Made by a program: the position numbers and the translations under genes. A stretch of DNA of 64,000 bases, taken from NCBI RefSeq assembly GCF_011440305.1, contig NZ_JAAOIW010000010.1, positions 1 through 64,000 of the forward strand. The letters run 5' to 3'. Positions 7,359 to 17,181 of this stretch are shown here, one piece after another; the first letter of the stretch is position 1, and each line of letters begins with the position of its first letter. Below the pieces are notes generated by a model, which saw nothing but the letters and a program-made list of their open reading frames with translations, was not told the DNA's origin and ran no database searches. The DNA comes from Paenibacillus agricola (lineage in GTDB: Bacteria; Bacillota; Bacilli; Paenibacillales; NBRC-103111).

Positions 7359-9170
7359 ATGGGCTTGTTATCGAAAATGACTTTAAGGCATAAGCTGCTG
7401 CTGATCGTTGGCATTTCAACCTTGATGATATTTTCTCTGCAAATATTTTACTATTCGAAATTTTATGGGCTAACGGAAGACAAAGAAAGTGTACACACCT
7501 CCAAAATGATGAAGCAGGTGGAGGAGAAGGTAGCTTCCTTCGCGCAGGATATCAAGGATGCTGCCTTGGCCTCATCCTACAATACGATGACCCATGACTA
7601 TTTAAGCTCGGATGATCCGATTTACAGGCTTCGCTTAAATAAGATTGTTGTCGAAATTATGTCCGGGATTAAAGCTTCCAATAAAAATATTCAATCGATT
7701 ATGATCGTCGATAAAAATAACAATATTATTGGGGCCTTAAATCCCGAGGATTATGTAGTCCTTGAGGAGTTCGAGAAAAGGTACAAGTCGCCTGAGTATC
7801 ATGAGCAAACGAAGTTTTTTGGAAAGGTATTCAATAGTGAAAAAATGGAGCGGCCAGCCTACTTCTTTTTTCATTCGATTTCCTCCACGCTTAACAGCGA
7901 AAGTGAAGCTTCCGATTTGGGGAAATGTATTGTCATTTACAAAACGGATGTTTTGGACCAGCATATCATGAATAGTAAGACAACGCCGAATTCTTTGCTG
8001 ATGATTCTCGATCATGAATCCTATATTGTCACGGCGGATGAAAGCGCGCTGAATGGAACCCTTTTTGACCAATCGATTTTCAAAGGAGGGGACAACAACA
8101 GTAGTGGGCAACAGGTAGAGTACAACGAAAAGCTAAACCACGTTCAAATCAACGAGGTTAGCCTTTTGGATTGGAGAATAGTGAGCTTGGTTCCCATCAA
8201 CGAAATGACCGATGAACTGCGGGCCATCCGCAATAGTGGTTTTATGATCGGCACGGCGATGACGCTGCTGATTTTGATTATGGGTTTATTGTTTATCCGA
8301 AGCGTGACACTCCCCTTTGGAAGGATCGTCCGTTTTGTTAATTTTATCGGGAATAATGGCGGGAAGCAAAGATTGAAAATGTCGGTTGGCAATGAAATGG
8401 GGTTTTTAGCCGTCGAAATCAATAGGATGCTGGACAGGATTGACGAAGCGAACGAACAATTGCTCGATGCCAGCACTTCATTGTACCAGATGGAACTAGC
8501 CAAGAAACAGGCCGAGCTAGCCTCCTTGCAAAGCCAGATCAACCCTCATTTTCTGTACAATACATTGGAATGCGTACGGAGTATCGGGCTTGCGAACCGA
8601 GTGATGGAAATTGTGGAGATCGCTACATCGATGGCCCAAATATTCAGGTACAGCATTAAAGAGGACCATTTTGTCCAAATCAAAAATGAGGTGGATTGCA
8701 TTCAGGATTATTTGCGTATCATGTCGATCCGATTTATGGATAAGTTTAGTGAGCGAATAAGCATTGATGAGCGTGTTATGGCGATGAAAATTCCCCGGAT
8801 GATCCTGCAGCCGATTGTTGAAAATGCGATCTATCACGGACTAGAACGTAAAAGCGGCAAAGGAATCCTGACCATTAAGGGCTGGGTAACGGATGAGCAG
8901 ATCGTTCGCTTTGAAATTTCCGACAATGGCAAGGGGATTCATGCCGAGGAGCTTTACAAGCTCCAGCATCGCTTGAAAGTAACAGATATGAACCAGAGCT
9001 TTTCCTCGGAGAAAGGGCTGGGCTTGTTTAATATTCATCGCAGAATCAAGCTGGCTTTCGGCGAGCAGTACGGCATCGAAATCAACAGCAGCGAGAATGA
9101 AGGAACTCAAGTAAGCCTGCAAATTCCAAGTTCCGAATTTATTACCTTATCATCCGAAACGAACCCCTAG
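7359..9170 (+). CDS. YesM-type sensor histidine kinase
   Basis: This is a 603-residue membrane kinase. A membrane segment at about residues 12-31 is followed by a large extracytoplasmic Cache-like sensor, a second membrane segment near 290-312, a HAMP linker, the His_kinase block QSQINPHFLYNTLE with phospho-acceptor His397, and an HATPase domain with ENAIYHGLE, SDNGKGI and GLGLFNI. AGGGGG precedes the ATG. It is most likely the partner of the response regulator just upstream. A binding lipoprotein gene follows after a cre-like site, a layout in which the loaded binding protein may present ligand to the kinase. Confidence 0.94.
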   Translation: MGLLSKMTLRHKLLLIVGISTLMIFSLQIFYYSKFYGLTEDKESVHTSKMMKQVEEKVASFAQDIKDAALASSYNTMTHDYLSSDDPIYRLRLNKIVVEIMSGIKASNKNIQSIMIVDKNNNIIGALNPEDYVVLEEFEKRYKSPEYHEQTKFFGKVFNSEKMERPAYFFFHSISSTLNSESEASDLGKCIVIYKTDVLDQHIMNSKTTPNSLLMILDHESYIVTADESALNGTLFDQSIFKGGDNNSSGQQVEYNEKLNHVQINEVSLLDWRIVSLVPINEMTDELRAIRNSGFMIGTAMTLLILIMGLLFIRSVTLPFGRIVRFVNFIGNNGGKQRLKMSVGNEMGFLAVEINRMLDRIDEANEQLLDASTSLYQMELAKKQAELASLQSQINPHFLYNTLECVRSIGLANRVMEIVEIATSMAQIFRYSIKEDHFVQIKNEVDCIQDYLRIMSIRFMDKFSERISIDERVMAMKIPRMILQPIVENAIYHGLERKSGKGILTIKGWVTDEQIVRFEISDNGKGIHAEELYKLQHRLKVTDMNQSFSSEKGLGLFNIHRRIKLAFGEQYGIEINSSENEGTQVSLQIPSSEFITLSSETNP

Positions 9171-9179
9171 AATTATTTA

Positions 9180-9193
9180 AGAAAGCGGTTACA
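9180..9193 (+). promoter_or_regulatory. Candidate catabolite-responsive element (cre)
   Basis: AGAAAGCGGTTACA matches the CcpA consensus TGWAANCGNTNWCA at every position except the first. It lies 33 nt before the start of the binding-protein gene, where CcpA binding would repress. Confidence 0.5.
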
Positions 9194-9225
9194 ATTAAAC
9201 TAAGCAGATGGAGAGGCGAATATGA

Positions 9226-10761
9226 ATGAACTTGGCAAGCTCTAAAAGAAGGCTCCTATCTGGGCTCGTAGTAGCTGTAGTGCACTTCGGGATATCTGGA
9301 TGTAGCGAAATATGGAACCCTGCCATGCAAGAGACAGTCGGTATTAAAAATATGCCAAATTCAGACCAACTAGAAAATGAGGAGCTTCCTTCGGAATTTT
9401 TCACCTTGCATGCACTTTCGAATACCCCCCGGGAAGCACCCGATCTTAATAATCATTTTTGGACTAAAATAAAGGATCTATTTAAAGTGCAACTGAATGC
9501 AGAGTTTGTTCCACTGGATGGATATGATACTAAAGTGCGATTGGTGCTCGCCTCAGGGGATTTGCCGGAAGCGATGGTCATTAATACACTGGATGACAGT
9601 GTGTTCAATAAAGCGGTCAAACAAGGTCTCTTCTGGGATCTGGAAGAGCTGGCCGGCGACTTCACCGATTTCCCCAATTTACAACGTTCTATTCCAGACG
9701 CTGTGTGGAAATATACAAGGATTGAGGGGAAAAGCTATATCATTCCGCGGATTCGCCCTATACTTGATGCTGGTATACATTGGCGCCCGGATATTTTCGG
9801 AAAGCTGGAATTGCCCCAGCCCAAGACGCTGGATGCATATATATCGGGTTTGAAGCAAGTGGTCGACGCCAATCCGCTCAAGGGATATATCGGTTTGCAT
9901 TTTGAGGAAAGCTTTTTTAATGCTTTTGGTGGATTTGAGGCGAGCTATAACAATGAAGGGGGGCTGGTCCATAAATATTTGACCGATAACTACACGGAAT
10001 TTATCCGGTGGTACCGACACGTTTACAGCTTGGGCCTCATGTCTAAAGAGTTTGCCGTACTGAAAGGGAGTGATAAAGAAAATATGTTTCGTTCCGACAA
10101 ATCATTAACTTATATACGCAATATGTATCACAGCTATACCTATGAACAAGACTTGAAGCGGGTAGACACAAGCTATAAAACAGGTGTGATTACTTATTTG
10201 AATGGACCGCTGGGGCATACCGGAGAATACGGAACTGGCTTTACAGGCGGGTTTGTTATTTCAAAGAAAGTACCCAAGGAGAAAGCTACAAGGATTCTCC
10301 AAATGTATGACCAAGCGATGGCACCCGAGGTCACTCAATTGTTGTTAAGAGGCTTCGAGGGACTTCATTACCAGATCGTAAATGGGGAACGTATACCCTT
10401 GGAGCTTGCGAAAAAGGAAATGAGCAATGCCGTTATGCAAATTTTCCCTAACTCCGAGGACGAATGGCAAAAGGTCATAAACAATGCGGCACCCCAGGAA
10501 TGGAACGAGCAAATGAAAAAAAACGCGGAAACGTTGTATGATGCCCATTACGCTATTGATCCTTTCCGTGTTATTCGTTCGGAAACGTGGCTAAGGGAGT
10601 GGCCTAAAGCACAGGATGATTATATTTCGATAAGAACACAGGCCATTATGGGTATCATTTCGATGAACGATTATGAGAGCTATGTGCAAAGGCTAAGAGA
10701 GCAGCCCGTATACAAGCAAGCGTTCCAGGAATTTGCGGAAAGCTATAGGCTTATGTTTTAA
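9226..10761 (+). CDS. LplA-type extracellular solute-binding lipoprotein (copy 1)
   Basis: The 511-residue protein has a lipoprotein signal with lipobox ISGC (Cys26) and the large ABC-type sugar-binding fold. Shared landmarks with the other two copies are LVLASGDLPE, the PRIRPILDAG-type segment, and the C-terminal W-x2-EWPKAQDDYI...AIMGIISMNDY block. It is closer to copy 3 than to copy 2. No permease gene is adjacent: an AraC gene and a kinase follow. It may deliver substrate to the shared permeases or serve as a sensor co-receptor for the upstream kinase. Confidence 0.9.
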   Translation: MNLASSKRRLLSGLVVAVVHFGISGCSEIWNPAMQETVGIKNMPNSDQLENEELPSEFFTLHALSNTPREAPDLNNHFWTKIKDLFKVQLNAEFVPLDGYDTKVRLVLASGDLPEAMVINTLDDSVFNKAVKQGLFWDLEELAGDFTDFPNLQRSIPDAVWKYTRIEGKSYIIPRIRPILDAGIHWRPDIFGKLELPQPKTLDAYISGLKQVVDANPLKGYIGLHFEESFFNAFGGFEASYNNEGGLVHKYLTDNYTEFIRWYRHVYSLGLMSKEFAVLKGSDKENMFRSDKSLTYIRNMYHSYTYEQDLKRVDTSYKTGVITYLNGPLGHTGEYGTGFTGGFVISKKVPKEKATRILQMYDQAMAPEVTQLLLRGFEGLHYQIVNGERIPLELAKKEMSNAVMQIFPNSEDEWQKVINNAAPQEWNEQMKKNAETLYDAHYAIDPFRVIRSETWLREWPKAQDDYISIRTQAIMGIISMNDYESYVQRLREQPVYKQAFQEFAESYRLMF

Positions 10762-10821
10762 GTCACCAATGCCCAACTCTATAGCTCTATACCATTGATA
10801 ATAAGAGGAGGCCGGATACGG

Positions 10822-11595
10822 ATGTTTAACCTGCACTCATGTTATGTGAAAGAGCTTGATAGCAGCTGGAGGATGGATCGCACGATAACCACCAATGATT
10901 TGCTTATTTTTATTACAAGCGGTAAATTGATTTATTGGGTCGATAATGAGAAAATTCCGCTGCAGCAAGGCGATATTTTGTATATTCCAGAGGGTTCGTT
11001 GCGTAGCGGTGCAGCTCTTGAATACCATCAAAGGTATGCAACGGTGTTTAGCTCGACAGGGGCTGATCAAGGGCTACTTCCGATTCTGGACAAGAAAAAG
11101 ACCTTCAAGATGAAAATTCAAAACTCCGCCTACTTTAAGCTGAGATTCTCCCAATTAACGCATCATTGGCAGATGAAGGGACCTTATCTCGATACGACCT
11201 GTTACGCGATTTTATTGGAGATGCTGAGTATGATTAACAGCGACCTGGACCATAGGGAGCTTGGCACTCGGAAATTGAAGCTCGTTACCGATATTCAAGC
11301 TTACATCCTCAAGCATCACCAGGAATCCATCAAGCTGCAGGATTTGTCCGATTATAGTGGCAAAACCCCCAATTATATCTCCTGTCTGTTTAAACAAGTG
11401 ACCGGCTTCACGCCTATCGAATATTTGCATGATGTGCGGATCTCGATTGCCAAGGATATGATGCTCAGTAAATCAATAACGGTCCGTGAAATTGCCGAGC
11501 AGACCGGATTTTGTGACCAGGCTTATTTTCATCGTGTTTTTAAAAAGGTAACCGGCTATTCGCCGACCGATTTTTTGAATGAAAAATACGGATAG
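10822..11595 (+). CDS. AraC family transcriptional regulator with cupin sensor
   Basis: The protein has 257 residues when started at the ATG with AGGAGG 9-10 nt upstream. The N-terminal ~130 residues form a cupin-type AraC ligand-binding domain (KIPLQQGDILYIPEGS). The C-terminal 100 residues carry the two AraC helix-turn-helix motifs, ending EQTGFCDQAYFHRVFKKVTGY. It is probably an activator that responds directly to an intracellular sugar or product. It lies between a binding protein and the second kinase, where a YesN response regulator would be expected. Confidence 0.9.
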   Translation: MFNLHSCYVKELDSSWRMDRTITTNDLLIFITSGKLIYWVDNEKIPLQQGDILYIPEGSLRSGAALEYHQRYATVFSSTGADQGLLPILDKKKTFKMKIQNSAYFKLRFSQLTHHWQMKGPYLDTTCYAILLEMLSMINSDLDHRELGTRKLKLVTDIQAYILKHHQESIKLQDLSDYSGKTPNYISCLFKQVTGFTPIEYLHDVRISIAKDMMLSKSITVREIAEQTGFCDQAYFHRVFKKVTGYSPTDFLNEKYG

Positions 11596-11745
11596 AAGGT
11601 CTGCCATCCCAATACTTGGTTATGTATAGATCAGGAGAACATCCTTTTTCAGTGTCTGGTAGAGGTACTACACACTTAAGATTTGGGGAGGTTCTTCTTT
11701 TTTGTATCTTATAAACTCGCGCCGCTCCTGGAGGTGAGGCAAATT

Positions 11746-13530
11746 GTGTTGAAAAGAATAGAACAAATCAAGCTCAAGTCCCAGCTACTCATCCTCATAT
11801 GCATTTCCATCGGCATTGTCGTCTTACTCCAGGTTATCTTTTTAAGCTGGTTTGCATCCATTAACACCAAAAACTATTCGCAGTTTTTGAAAGATACCTC
11901 TAAGCAGCTAGAAATAAAAGCTGTAACTTTTTCTACAGACATTAAGAATATAGCCAATATCATATCGTTCAATGACATTACGTACCAATTCGTAAACACA
12001 CAGAACATTGAGGATAGGCTCAAGCTCAGGAATAATATGCAGGTCATGATAGAATCGATCATGCTGTCTAATAAAAGCATCAATGACATTATTATCACAG
12101 ATCTTGGCATGATTAATATCGGAGTTTATAGAAGAGAGAGCTTTTGGGCTTTGAATGAAATAAATAGATTGTATAAAAATGGTGCGATTCAAATTGATGG
12201 ACCTACCCATTATTTATTGGATGGCCATGAGAGCGGCAGGCCTTTTTATGTATGTATAACGAAGTCGTTCCGCTCACAAGAAACGAATAGTGATTTTATT
12301 ACGATAATCATTTATAATGCGGACGATTTTGTGAATATCGTTTCAAGTATAAAGCCAAATGATAATTCATTGTTCCTTATTATGGATGCCAAAAACCATA
12401 TTGTGGCGGCCAACCAGATGGGTATCGATGTAGGATGGATAAATACAGCATTGGTTAAAGCGAGGGAAACAAGCTTGATGGAAGAGTGGAAAGGTGATGG
12501 GACATCACTGGTACACCAGAGCTTTGTGGACAACCTGAACTGGAGGGTCATAGGGATCACGCCTGATGTGGAGATTGCCAAGGACTTATCTGCATTAAAG
12601 CAGTTCGGTATCCTGATGGGGGTGATCGTGATCGTATTGCTGTTAGGGTTCGGGCTCATCATAAACAAGAGCATTACGGCACCTATTACGAAGATGGCAC
12701 ACTTTATGAATTCGCTTGGGCCGAACTATAGTACCCGTAGGCTGGTTATACATAATGCCAATGAGATCAGCTTATTGGCCAGAGTTATGAATAAGATGCT
12801 GGACAATATTGACCAGATGACCACCGAGGCGGTGGCCTCCCAGGAGAAGCTCCATAAGGCAGAGCTTGCCAAAAAGCATGCACAGTTTTCCGCTTTTCAG
12901 AGCCAGGTCAACCCGCATTTTCTATATAATACATTGGATTGCATTAGAAGTATTGCTCTAGCCCGAGAGGTGCCGGAAATTTTCGAGATTACAACCGCAA
13001 TGGCGAAGATATTCAGGTACAGTATCAAGGAAAACAATTATGTAGGGGTGGGTGATGAAATCGGCTGTATTCAAGATTACTTTAAAATCATCCAAATTAG
13101 GCAGAGCAACCGATTTACTATGGTATGCGAGATAGAGGAAACCATCCTGAATTGTATCATCCCCAAGATGATCCTGCAGCCCATTGTAGAAAATGCCGTA
13201 TTCCATGGACTTGAACAGAAAAAAGGGCCAGGTACCATTAGCATAAGCGGATATGCGGTCGACAACCGTACAATCCTGTTCGAAATTAAAGATGATGGCA
13301 AAGGCATGTCGACGGAGGTCGTCCAGCTACTGAAGGATAATATTACGGCATGGGATATGTTGGAGGATACACCTATGGTCTTGGAAAAGAAAAGCATAGG
13401 AATCATTAACATCGACAGGCGTATTAAATTATTGTATGGCATTCATTATGGACTTTCCATCAATAGCAGCAAGCAGGAGGGCACGAATGTAGTCATCACA
13501 TTGCCAATGGAGCACAGGAACCGAAAATAG
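11746..13530 (+). CDS. YesM-type sensor histidine kinase (second copy)
   Basis: The GTG at 11746 (or the TTG at 11749) is chosen because GGAGGTGAGG stands 6-9 nt upstream; the in-frame ATG at 11683 lacks a convincing site. The ~594-residue product has an N-terminal membrane segment, an extracytoplasmic sensor, a second membrane segment near residues 285-310, a HAMP linker, QSQVNPHFLYNTLD with phospho-acceptor His391, and HATPase motifs ENAVFHGLE and DDGKGM. It is a paralogue of the kinase at 7359. Its likely partner is the response regulator at 18567, five genes downstream. Confidence 0.92.
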   Translation: MLKRIEQIKLKSQLLILICISIGIVVLLQVIFLSWFASINTKNYSQFLKDTSKQLEIKAVTFSTDIKNIANIISFNDITYQFVNTQNIEDRLKLRNNMQVMIESIMLSNKSINDIIITDLGMINIGVYRRESFWALNEINRLYKNGAIQIDGPTHYLLDGHESGRPFYVCITKSFRSQETNSDFITIIIYNADDFVNIVSSIKPNDNSLFLIMDAKNHIVAANQMGIDVGWINTALVKARETSLMEEWKGDGTSLVHQSFVDNLNWRVIGITPDVEIAKDLSALKQFGILMGVIVIVLLLGFGLIINKSITAPITKMAHFMNSLGPNYSTRRLVIHNANEISLLARVMNKMLDNIDQMTTEAVASQEKLHKAELAKKHAQFSAFQSQVNPHFLYNTLDCIRSIALAREVPEIFEITTAMAKIFRYSIKENNYVGVGDEIGCIQDYFKIIQIRQSNRFTMVCEIEETILNCIIPKMILQPIVENAVFHGLEQKKGPGTISISGYAVDNRTILFEIKDDGKGMSTEVVQLLKDNITAWDMLEDTPMVLEKKSIGIINIDRRIKLLYGIHYGLSINSSKQEGTNVVITLPMEHRNRK

Positions 13531-13597
13531 TCTAAATATTCCGAAAACAGTCCATTCTAAAGGTTCGGCATACTCAAGTAAAATAGAACAAAGAGAT

Positions 13598-13611
13598 TGA
13601 GAGCGCTTACG
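13598..13611 (+). promoter_or_regulatory. Candidate catabolite-responsive element (cre)
   Basis: TGAGAGCGCTTACG matches TGWAANCGNTNWCA at 12 of 14 positions and contains the invariant CG centre. It precedes the transport operon by 80 nt and overlaps the first of two hairpin repeats. Confidence 0.45.
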
Positions 13612-13671
13612 AAGTAAGTTTTCTACGAAAACTCAGCGAATGCTTACGAAGTACGTTTTTCTACGAAAACT
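13605..13671 (+). repeat. Two direct copies of a palindromic 29-30 bp element
   Basis: Copy 1 (13605-13633) and copy 2 (13642-13671) both read GCTTACGAAGTA(A/C)G, then T4 or T5, then CTACGAAAACT. Copy 1 contains the perfect stem AGTTTTC/GAAAACT. The pair ends 3 nt before the AGGAGG of the permease operon. It may be a regulator site, an attenuating mRNA structure or a dispersed genomic repeat. Confidence 0.75.
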
Positions 13672-13690
13672 TTTAGGAGGTAGAACCTAA

Positions 13691-14644
13691 ATGGACCAGA
13701 CCACTTTAGTCGTCGGAAAGTCGACCTTGCTGCATAAATGGCAAAGACGCAAAAAATTGTATGTCAATTATCGCTATGCCTATTTGCTGGCGATTCCGGG
13801 CTTTATTTATTTCCTTATTTTCAAGCTGGCTCCGATGTGGGGGTTACTGATTGCCTTTAAGGAATTCAGTCCGTTTGCAGGCTTCTGGGCCAGTGAATGG
13901 GTGGGCTTCAAGTATTTCGCTGAATTTTTCTCCAACCCTTATTTTTATTTAATGTTTCGCAATACAATCGTGATCAGCATGATGAACCTCATCTTCTTTT
14001 TTCCAGCGCCGATCATCCTTGCATTGCTCCTTAATGAAATCCGGATTGAAAAGTTTAAACGCTTAAATCAGTCGATCATTTATATGCCCCACTTTCTTTC
14101 TTGGGTCGTCATAGCGGGAGTCACGTTTTTTATGCTTTCCTCGGATGTAGGACTTGTTAACAAGATCATTGTTAACACAGGGGGGGAGCCTATAGCATTT
14201 CTTTCCAATCCGAAGTTATTTTGGTGGGTGCTGCTGCTGCAAAATACGTGGAAGGAAATTGGCTGGGGAACGATACTTTTCCTGGCTGCGATGTCCCAGG
14301 TGGACCCCTCCCAGTATGAAGCGGCGACCATGGATGGCGCCTCCCGCATGCAGAAGATTATGAACATTACGATACCTTCGATACTGCCCACGATTATCGT
14401 CCTGTTTATTCTAAGGCTGGGCCACATCATGGATGTAGGCTTCGAGCAAGTGCTGCTGATGGCCAATCCGTTTGTAAGAGATGTCGCGGAGGTGTTTGAC
14501 ACCTATTCGTACAATCAAGGTATCAATCAAGGCAACTTCAGTATTGCTATCACGGTTGGCATTTTCAAGAGCATTGTTGGTCTATTTATGGTAGTGATTT
14601 CAGACCGTATCGTTAAGAGGATGGGACATAGCGGCATCTACTGA
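13691..14644 (+). CDS. LplB-type ABC sugar permease (pair 1, first subunit)
   Basis: The 317-residue protein has six membrane segments and the binding-protein-dependent transport signature (EAA loop) YEAATMDGASRMQKI near residues 217-232. The start has TAGGAGGT 8 nt upstream. The N-terminus (LLAIPGFIYFLIFKLAPMWG) is typical of the LplB/YteP family, which imports oligosaccharides. It forms a heterodimer with the product of the next gene, 31 nt downstream. No ATPase gene is nearby, as is usual for this family in Bacillota, where one MsmX-like ATPase serves several importers. Confidence 0.94.
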   Translation: MDQTTLVVGKSTLLHKWQRRKKLYVNYRYAYLLAIPGFIYFLIFKLAPMWGLLIAFKEFSPFAGFWASEWVGFKYFAEFFSNPYFYLMFRNTIVISMMNLIFFFPAPIILALLLNEIRIEKFKRLNQSIIYMPHFLSWVVIAGVTFFMLSSDVGLVNKIIVNTGGEPIAFLSNPKLFWWVLLLQNTWKEIGWGTILFLAAMSQVDPSQYEAATMDGASRMQKIMNITIPSILPTIIVLFILRLGHIMDVGFEQVLLMANPFVRDVAEVFDTYSYNQGINQGNFSIAITVGIFKSIVGLFMVVISDRIVKRMGHSGIY

Positions 14645-14675
14645 ATCTCATTGTGAGTGAAAAGGAGTTAACGAT

Positions 14676-15545
14676 ATGTATACAAAGGGACATTCATTCG
14701 CGGATATTATGATTTATATAGTTACAGCTCTGATTTCATTGATTTGCATTGCTCCTTTCATTTATATCGTAAGCGTTTCACTGACCGATCCATCGGTCTA
14801 TGTCCCTTTCAAGCTGTACCTCATACCCGATAAAATATCATTCGCCTCCTATGCGTACATTCTCTCCACACCGAGTTTTATTAGCGCGATCAAAAACACC
14901 TTGTTTGTAACGATAGTGGGAACCGCTCTTAATATCGCCTTTACTTACACGATGGCGTACGCATTGACCAAAAAGCAGATGCCACATAGAAACTTATTTC
15001 TGGGAGTTGTTATCTTTGCCTTGCTGTTCAATGCGGGTATTGTTCCCAATTACTTGTTGGTTAAAAATCTTGGCTTGATGAACAGCCTCTGGGCGCTGAT
15101 TCTCCCGGTGCTAACCAACTCTTGGAGCTTGATCGTTGCCAAGAGCTTCATCGATGCATTGCCTGAGGAGCTTGAGGAATCCGCCAAGATCGATGGATGC
15201 ACCGACCTCGGGATTTTCTTTAGAATTATCATCCCGCTTTCCAAAGCGTCTATTGCCACGCTGACTCTTTTCTTCGCGGTTGGCCATTGGAATACTTATT
15301 TTACCGCGCTTATCTACCTGACGGATTCGGATAAAAGGACACTTCAGGTCTATGTGAAATCGTTACTGGTAGATGCCTCCACGAGTGGAGCGGGAAGCAC
15401 AGGCTCTGTGGATTTGCTCAATTTGCCGTCGGAGACCGTACGCATGGCTACGGTCATTCTGGCTATGCTGCCTATTATGGCCGTATACCCTTTCGTACAA
15501 AGATACTTTATCAAAGGTGCTATGCTTGGTTCGATCAAGGGCTGA
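14676..15545 (+). CDS. YtcP/LplC-type ABC sugar permease (pair 1, second subunit)
   Basis: This is a 289-residue permease with six membrane segments. The EAA loop is LEESAKIDGCTDLGIFFRI, and the family-typical end is FVQRYFIKGAMLGSIKG. The start has AAAGGAG upstream. It sits 31 nt after its partner permease and 40 nt before the binding protein, so the three genes should be one mRNA. Confidence 0.94.
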   Translation: MYTKGHSFADIMIYIVTALISLICIAPFIYIVSVSLTDPSVYVPFKLYLIPDKISFASYAYILSTPSFISAIKNTLFVTIVGTALNIAFTYTMAYALTKKQMPHRNLFLGVVIFALLFNAGIVPNYLLVKNLGLMNSLWALILPVLTNSWSLIVAKSFIDALPEELEESAKIDGCTDLGIFFRIIIPLSKASIATLTLFFAVGHWNTYFTALIYLTDSDKRTLQVYVKSLLVDASTSGAGSTGSVDLLNLPSETVRMATVILAMLPIMAVYPFVQRYFIKGAMLGSIKG

Positions 15546-15585
15546 GCCTGACATAAATAAATGTTAGAGGGAGGTACGATTCAAC

Positions 15586-17133
15586 ATGCAAACACAAAGA
15601 AAAATGCTGTTCAACGGTTTAAGCCTGCTCACCATTGGATCTATACTTTTGTCAGCTTGTAGTTCAGCCAGTCCAGCTGCGAGCACGAGCACTCCAAGTA
15701 CGCCGGGGACACCTGCGCCTGCGGCAAGCACCAAGCCATTGGAACCGTTAACGATTAAAGGCTTAGCTAATCTATACAGCCAGGCGCCTGCGAAGGATAG
15801 TGAATTCTGGAAAAAGATGGAGAGCGAATTTAATGTTAGCTACTCCGTCGATTGGGTGCCCGCTGATAATTATCAGCAGAAGCTGGATCTTGTGCTGGCG
15901 TCAGGTGATATACCGGAGCTTATGCAGATTACGAATACGACTGCACCTAGTGTTCTGAAAGCAGCGAAGGCAGGAGCCTTCTGGGACTTAACGCCTTATC
16001 TCGGCGATTTCAGCAAATATCCGAACTTTAAGAAATATACGAACCAGAATGCATGGGTGCTCAGCAAGATCAACGGGAAAAATTATTTTGTGCCCCGGAC
16101 TCGCGGTAATCTCGACTCTGCCGTGTTTATCAGGCAGGATTGGCTCGATAAGCTGAATCTTAAATTGCCGACGACCACAGAGGAATTTGCCAATGTGATG
16201 AAAGTGATCGCCAAAAGTGATCCGGACGGCAATGGTAAGAACGATACGATCGGAACTTTAACTACGCCCGGATATTTTGCTGCTGCATTTGGCACAAGAG
16301 AGCCTGTTCGCGACAGCAACGGCGGCATTATTCATGCGAATCTTACTTCCAATTATGCGGACTATGTCAGTTACATGAGGGAGCTTTACCAGGCTGGCGC
16401 CATCCCGAAAGAATTTGCATTGATCAATGGCACGCAGCAGGAAGAAATGTTCATGACAGGCCGTTCCGCTACATTCGTCAAGAACGCGTGGCATAAATTC
16501 CGGATGGAGCAGGAAAATCGGAAAACGCAGCCGGATGCTAAGGTAACGATCATTCCTTACCTGAAGGGCCCTAAGGGCTACGCTCATATTTATGATTTGG
16601 GTTATTTCGGCGGTATGGCGATTTCCAAAAAGGTCGATGAGAAGAAGATGCTGCGGATTCTGGACTTCTTGAATGCCACAGTGGATGAAAAGTATTACAA
16701 CTTCGTAAACTTCGGTATGGAAGGCGTTCACTACACCCTGAAGGATGGCTTCCCTTCCTTGACGGATCAAGGCAAGAAAGAAGTCAACGCTTCCTTTAAT
16801 GCACCCTTTATTTTCTCTACCGCCGAATTTGCCAAGGTTGACAGCCCTCTGGCACCAATGGATTATAATCTCAAGGTTAGAGAAGAAATGAAAGCGCTCT
16901 ATAAGATTGATGCCAAAATTGAGTTGTTCAATGTGATTCAGTCCGATGCGTGGAGCACTGCCTGGTCCAAGGTGAAGGACGAATTTGTTTCGATGGAGGC
17001 GAAGGCGATCTCCGGTGCTATATCGATGGATGAATTCAAGGCATACCAGAAGAAACTGGCCGACAATCCCGACTTCATGAAGGCTTGGCCGGAATTCACT
17101 AAAAGCTATGAGGAATTTTTCGGTAAAAAGTAA
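15586..17133 (+). CDS. LplA-type extracellular solute-binding lipoprotein (copy 2)
   Basis: This is a 515-residue lipoprotein with lipobox LSAC (Cys25), followed by a Ser/Ala/Pro/Thr-rich spacer of about 30 residues and then the large solute-binding fold (LVLASGDIPELMQ, FWDLTPYLGDFSKYPN). GAGGGAGG lies upstream of the ATG. Placed right behind permease pair 1, it is the natural binding protein of that importer. Compared with copies 1 and 3 it has an extra NGKNDT segment near residue 220, a typical calcium-loop-like insertion in oligosaccharide binders. Confidence 0.93.
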   Translation: MQTQRKMLFNGLSLLTIGSILLSACSSASPAASTSTPSTPGTPAPAASTKPLEPLTIKGLANLYSQAPAKDSEFWKKMESEFNVSYSVDWVPADNYQQKLDLVLASGDIPELMQITNTTAPSVLKAAKAGAFWDLTPYLGDFSKYPNFKKYTNQNAWVLSKINGKNYFVPRTRGNLDSAVFIRQDWLDKLNLKLPTTTEEFANVMKVIAKSDPDGNGKNDTIGTLTTPGYFAAAFGTREPVRDSNGGIIHANLTSNYADYVSYMRELYQAGAIPKEFALINGTQQEEMFMTGRSATFVKNAWHKFRMEQENRKTQPDAKVTIIPYLKGPKGYAHIYDLGYFGGMAISKKVDEKKMLRILDFLNATVDEKYYNFVNFGMEGVHYTLKDGFPSLTDQGKKEVNASFNAPFIFSTAEFAKVDSPLAPMDYNLKVREEMKALYKIDAKIELFNVIQSDAWSTAWSKVKDEFVSMEAKAISGAISMDEFKAYQKKLADNPDFMKAWPEFTKSYEEFFGKK

Positions 17134-17181
17134 TACGGCTAACTGCAAAAACCATATGAATCGATAGGAGCGAAATGGATC

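Noticed and set aside
16258-17148. 296-codon minus-strand ORF opposite the binding protein copy 2
   Set aside because: It is a shadow frame. The plus strand encodes a complete lipoprotein with ribosome site and lipobox.
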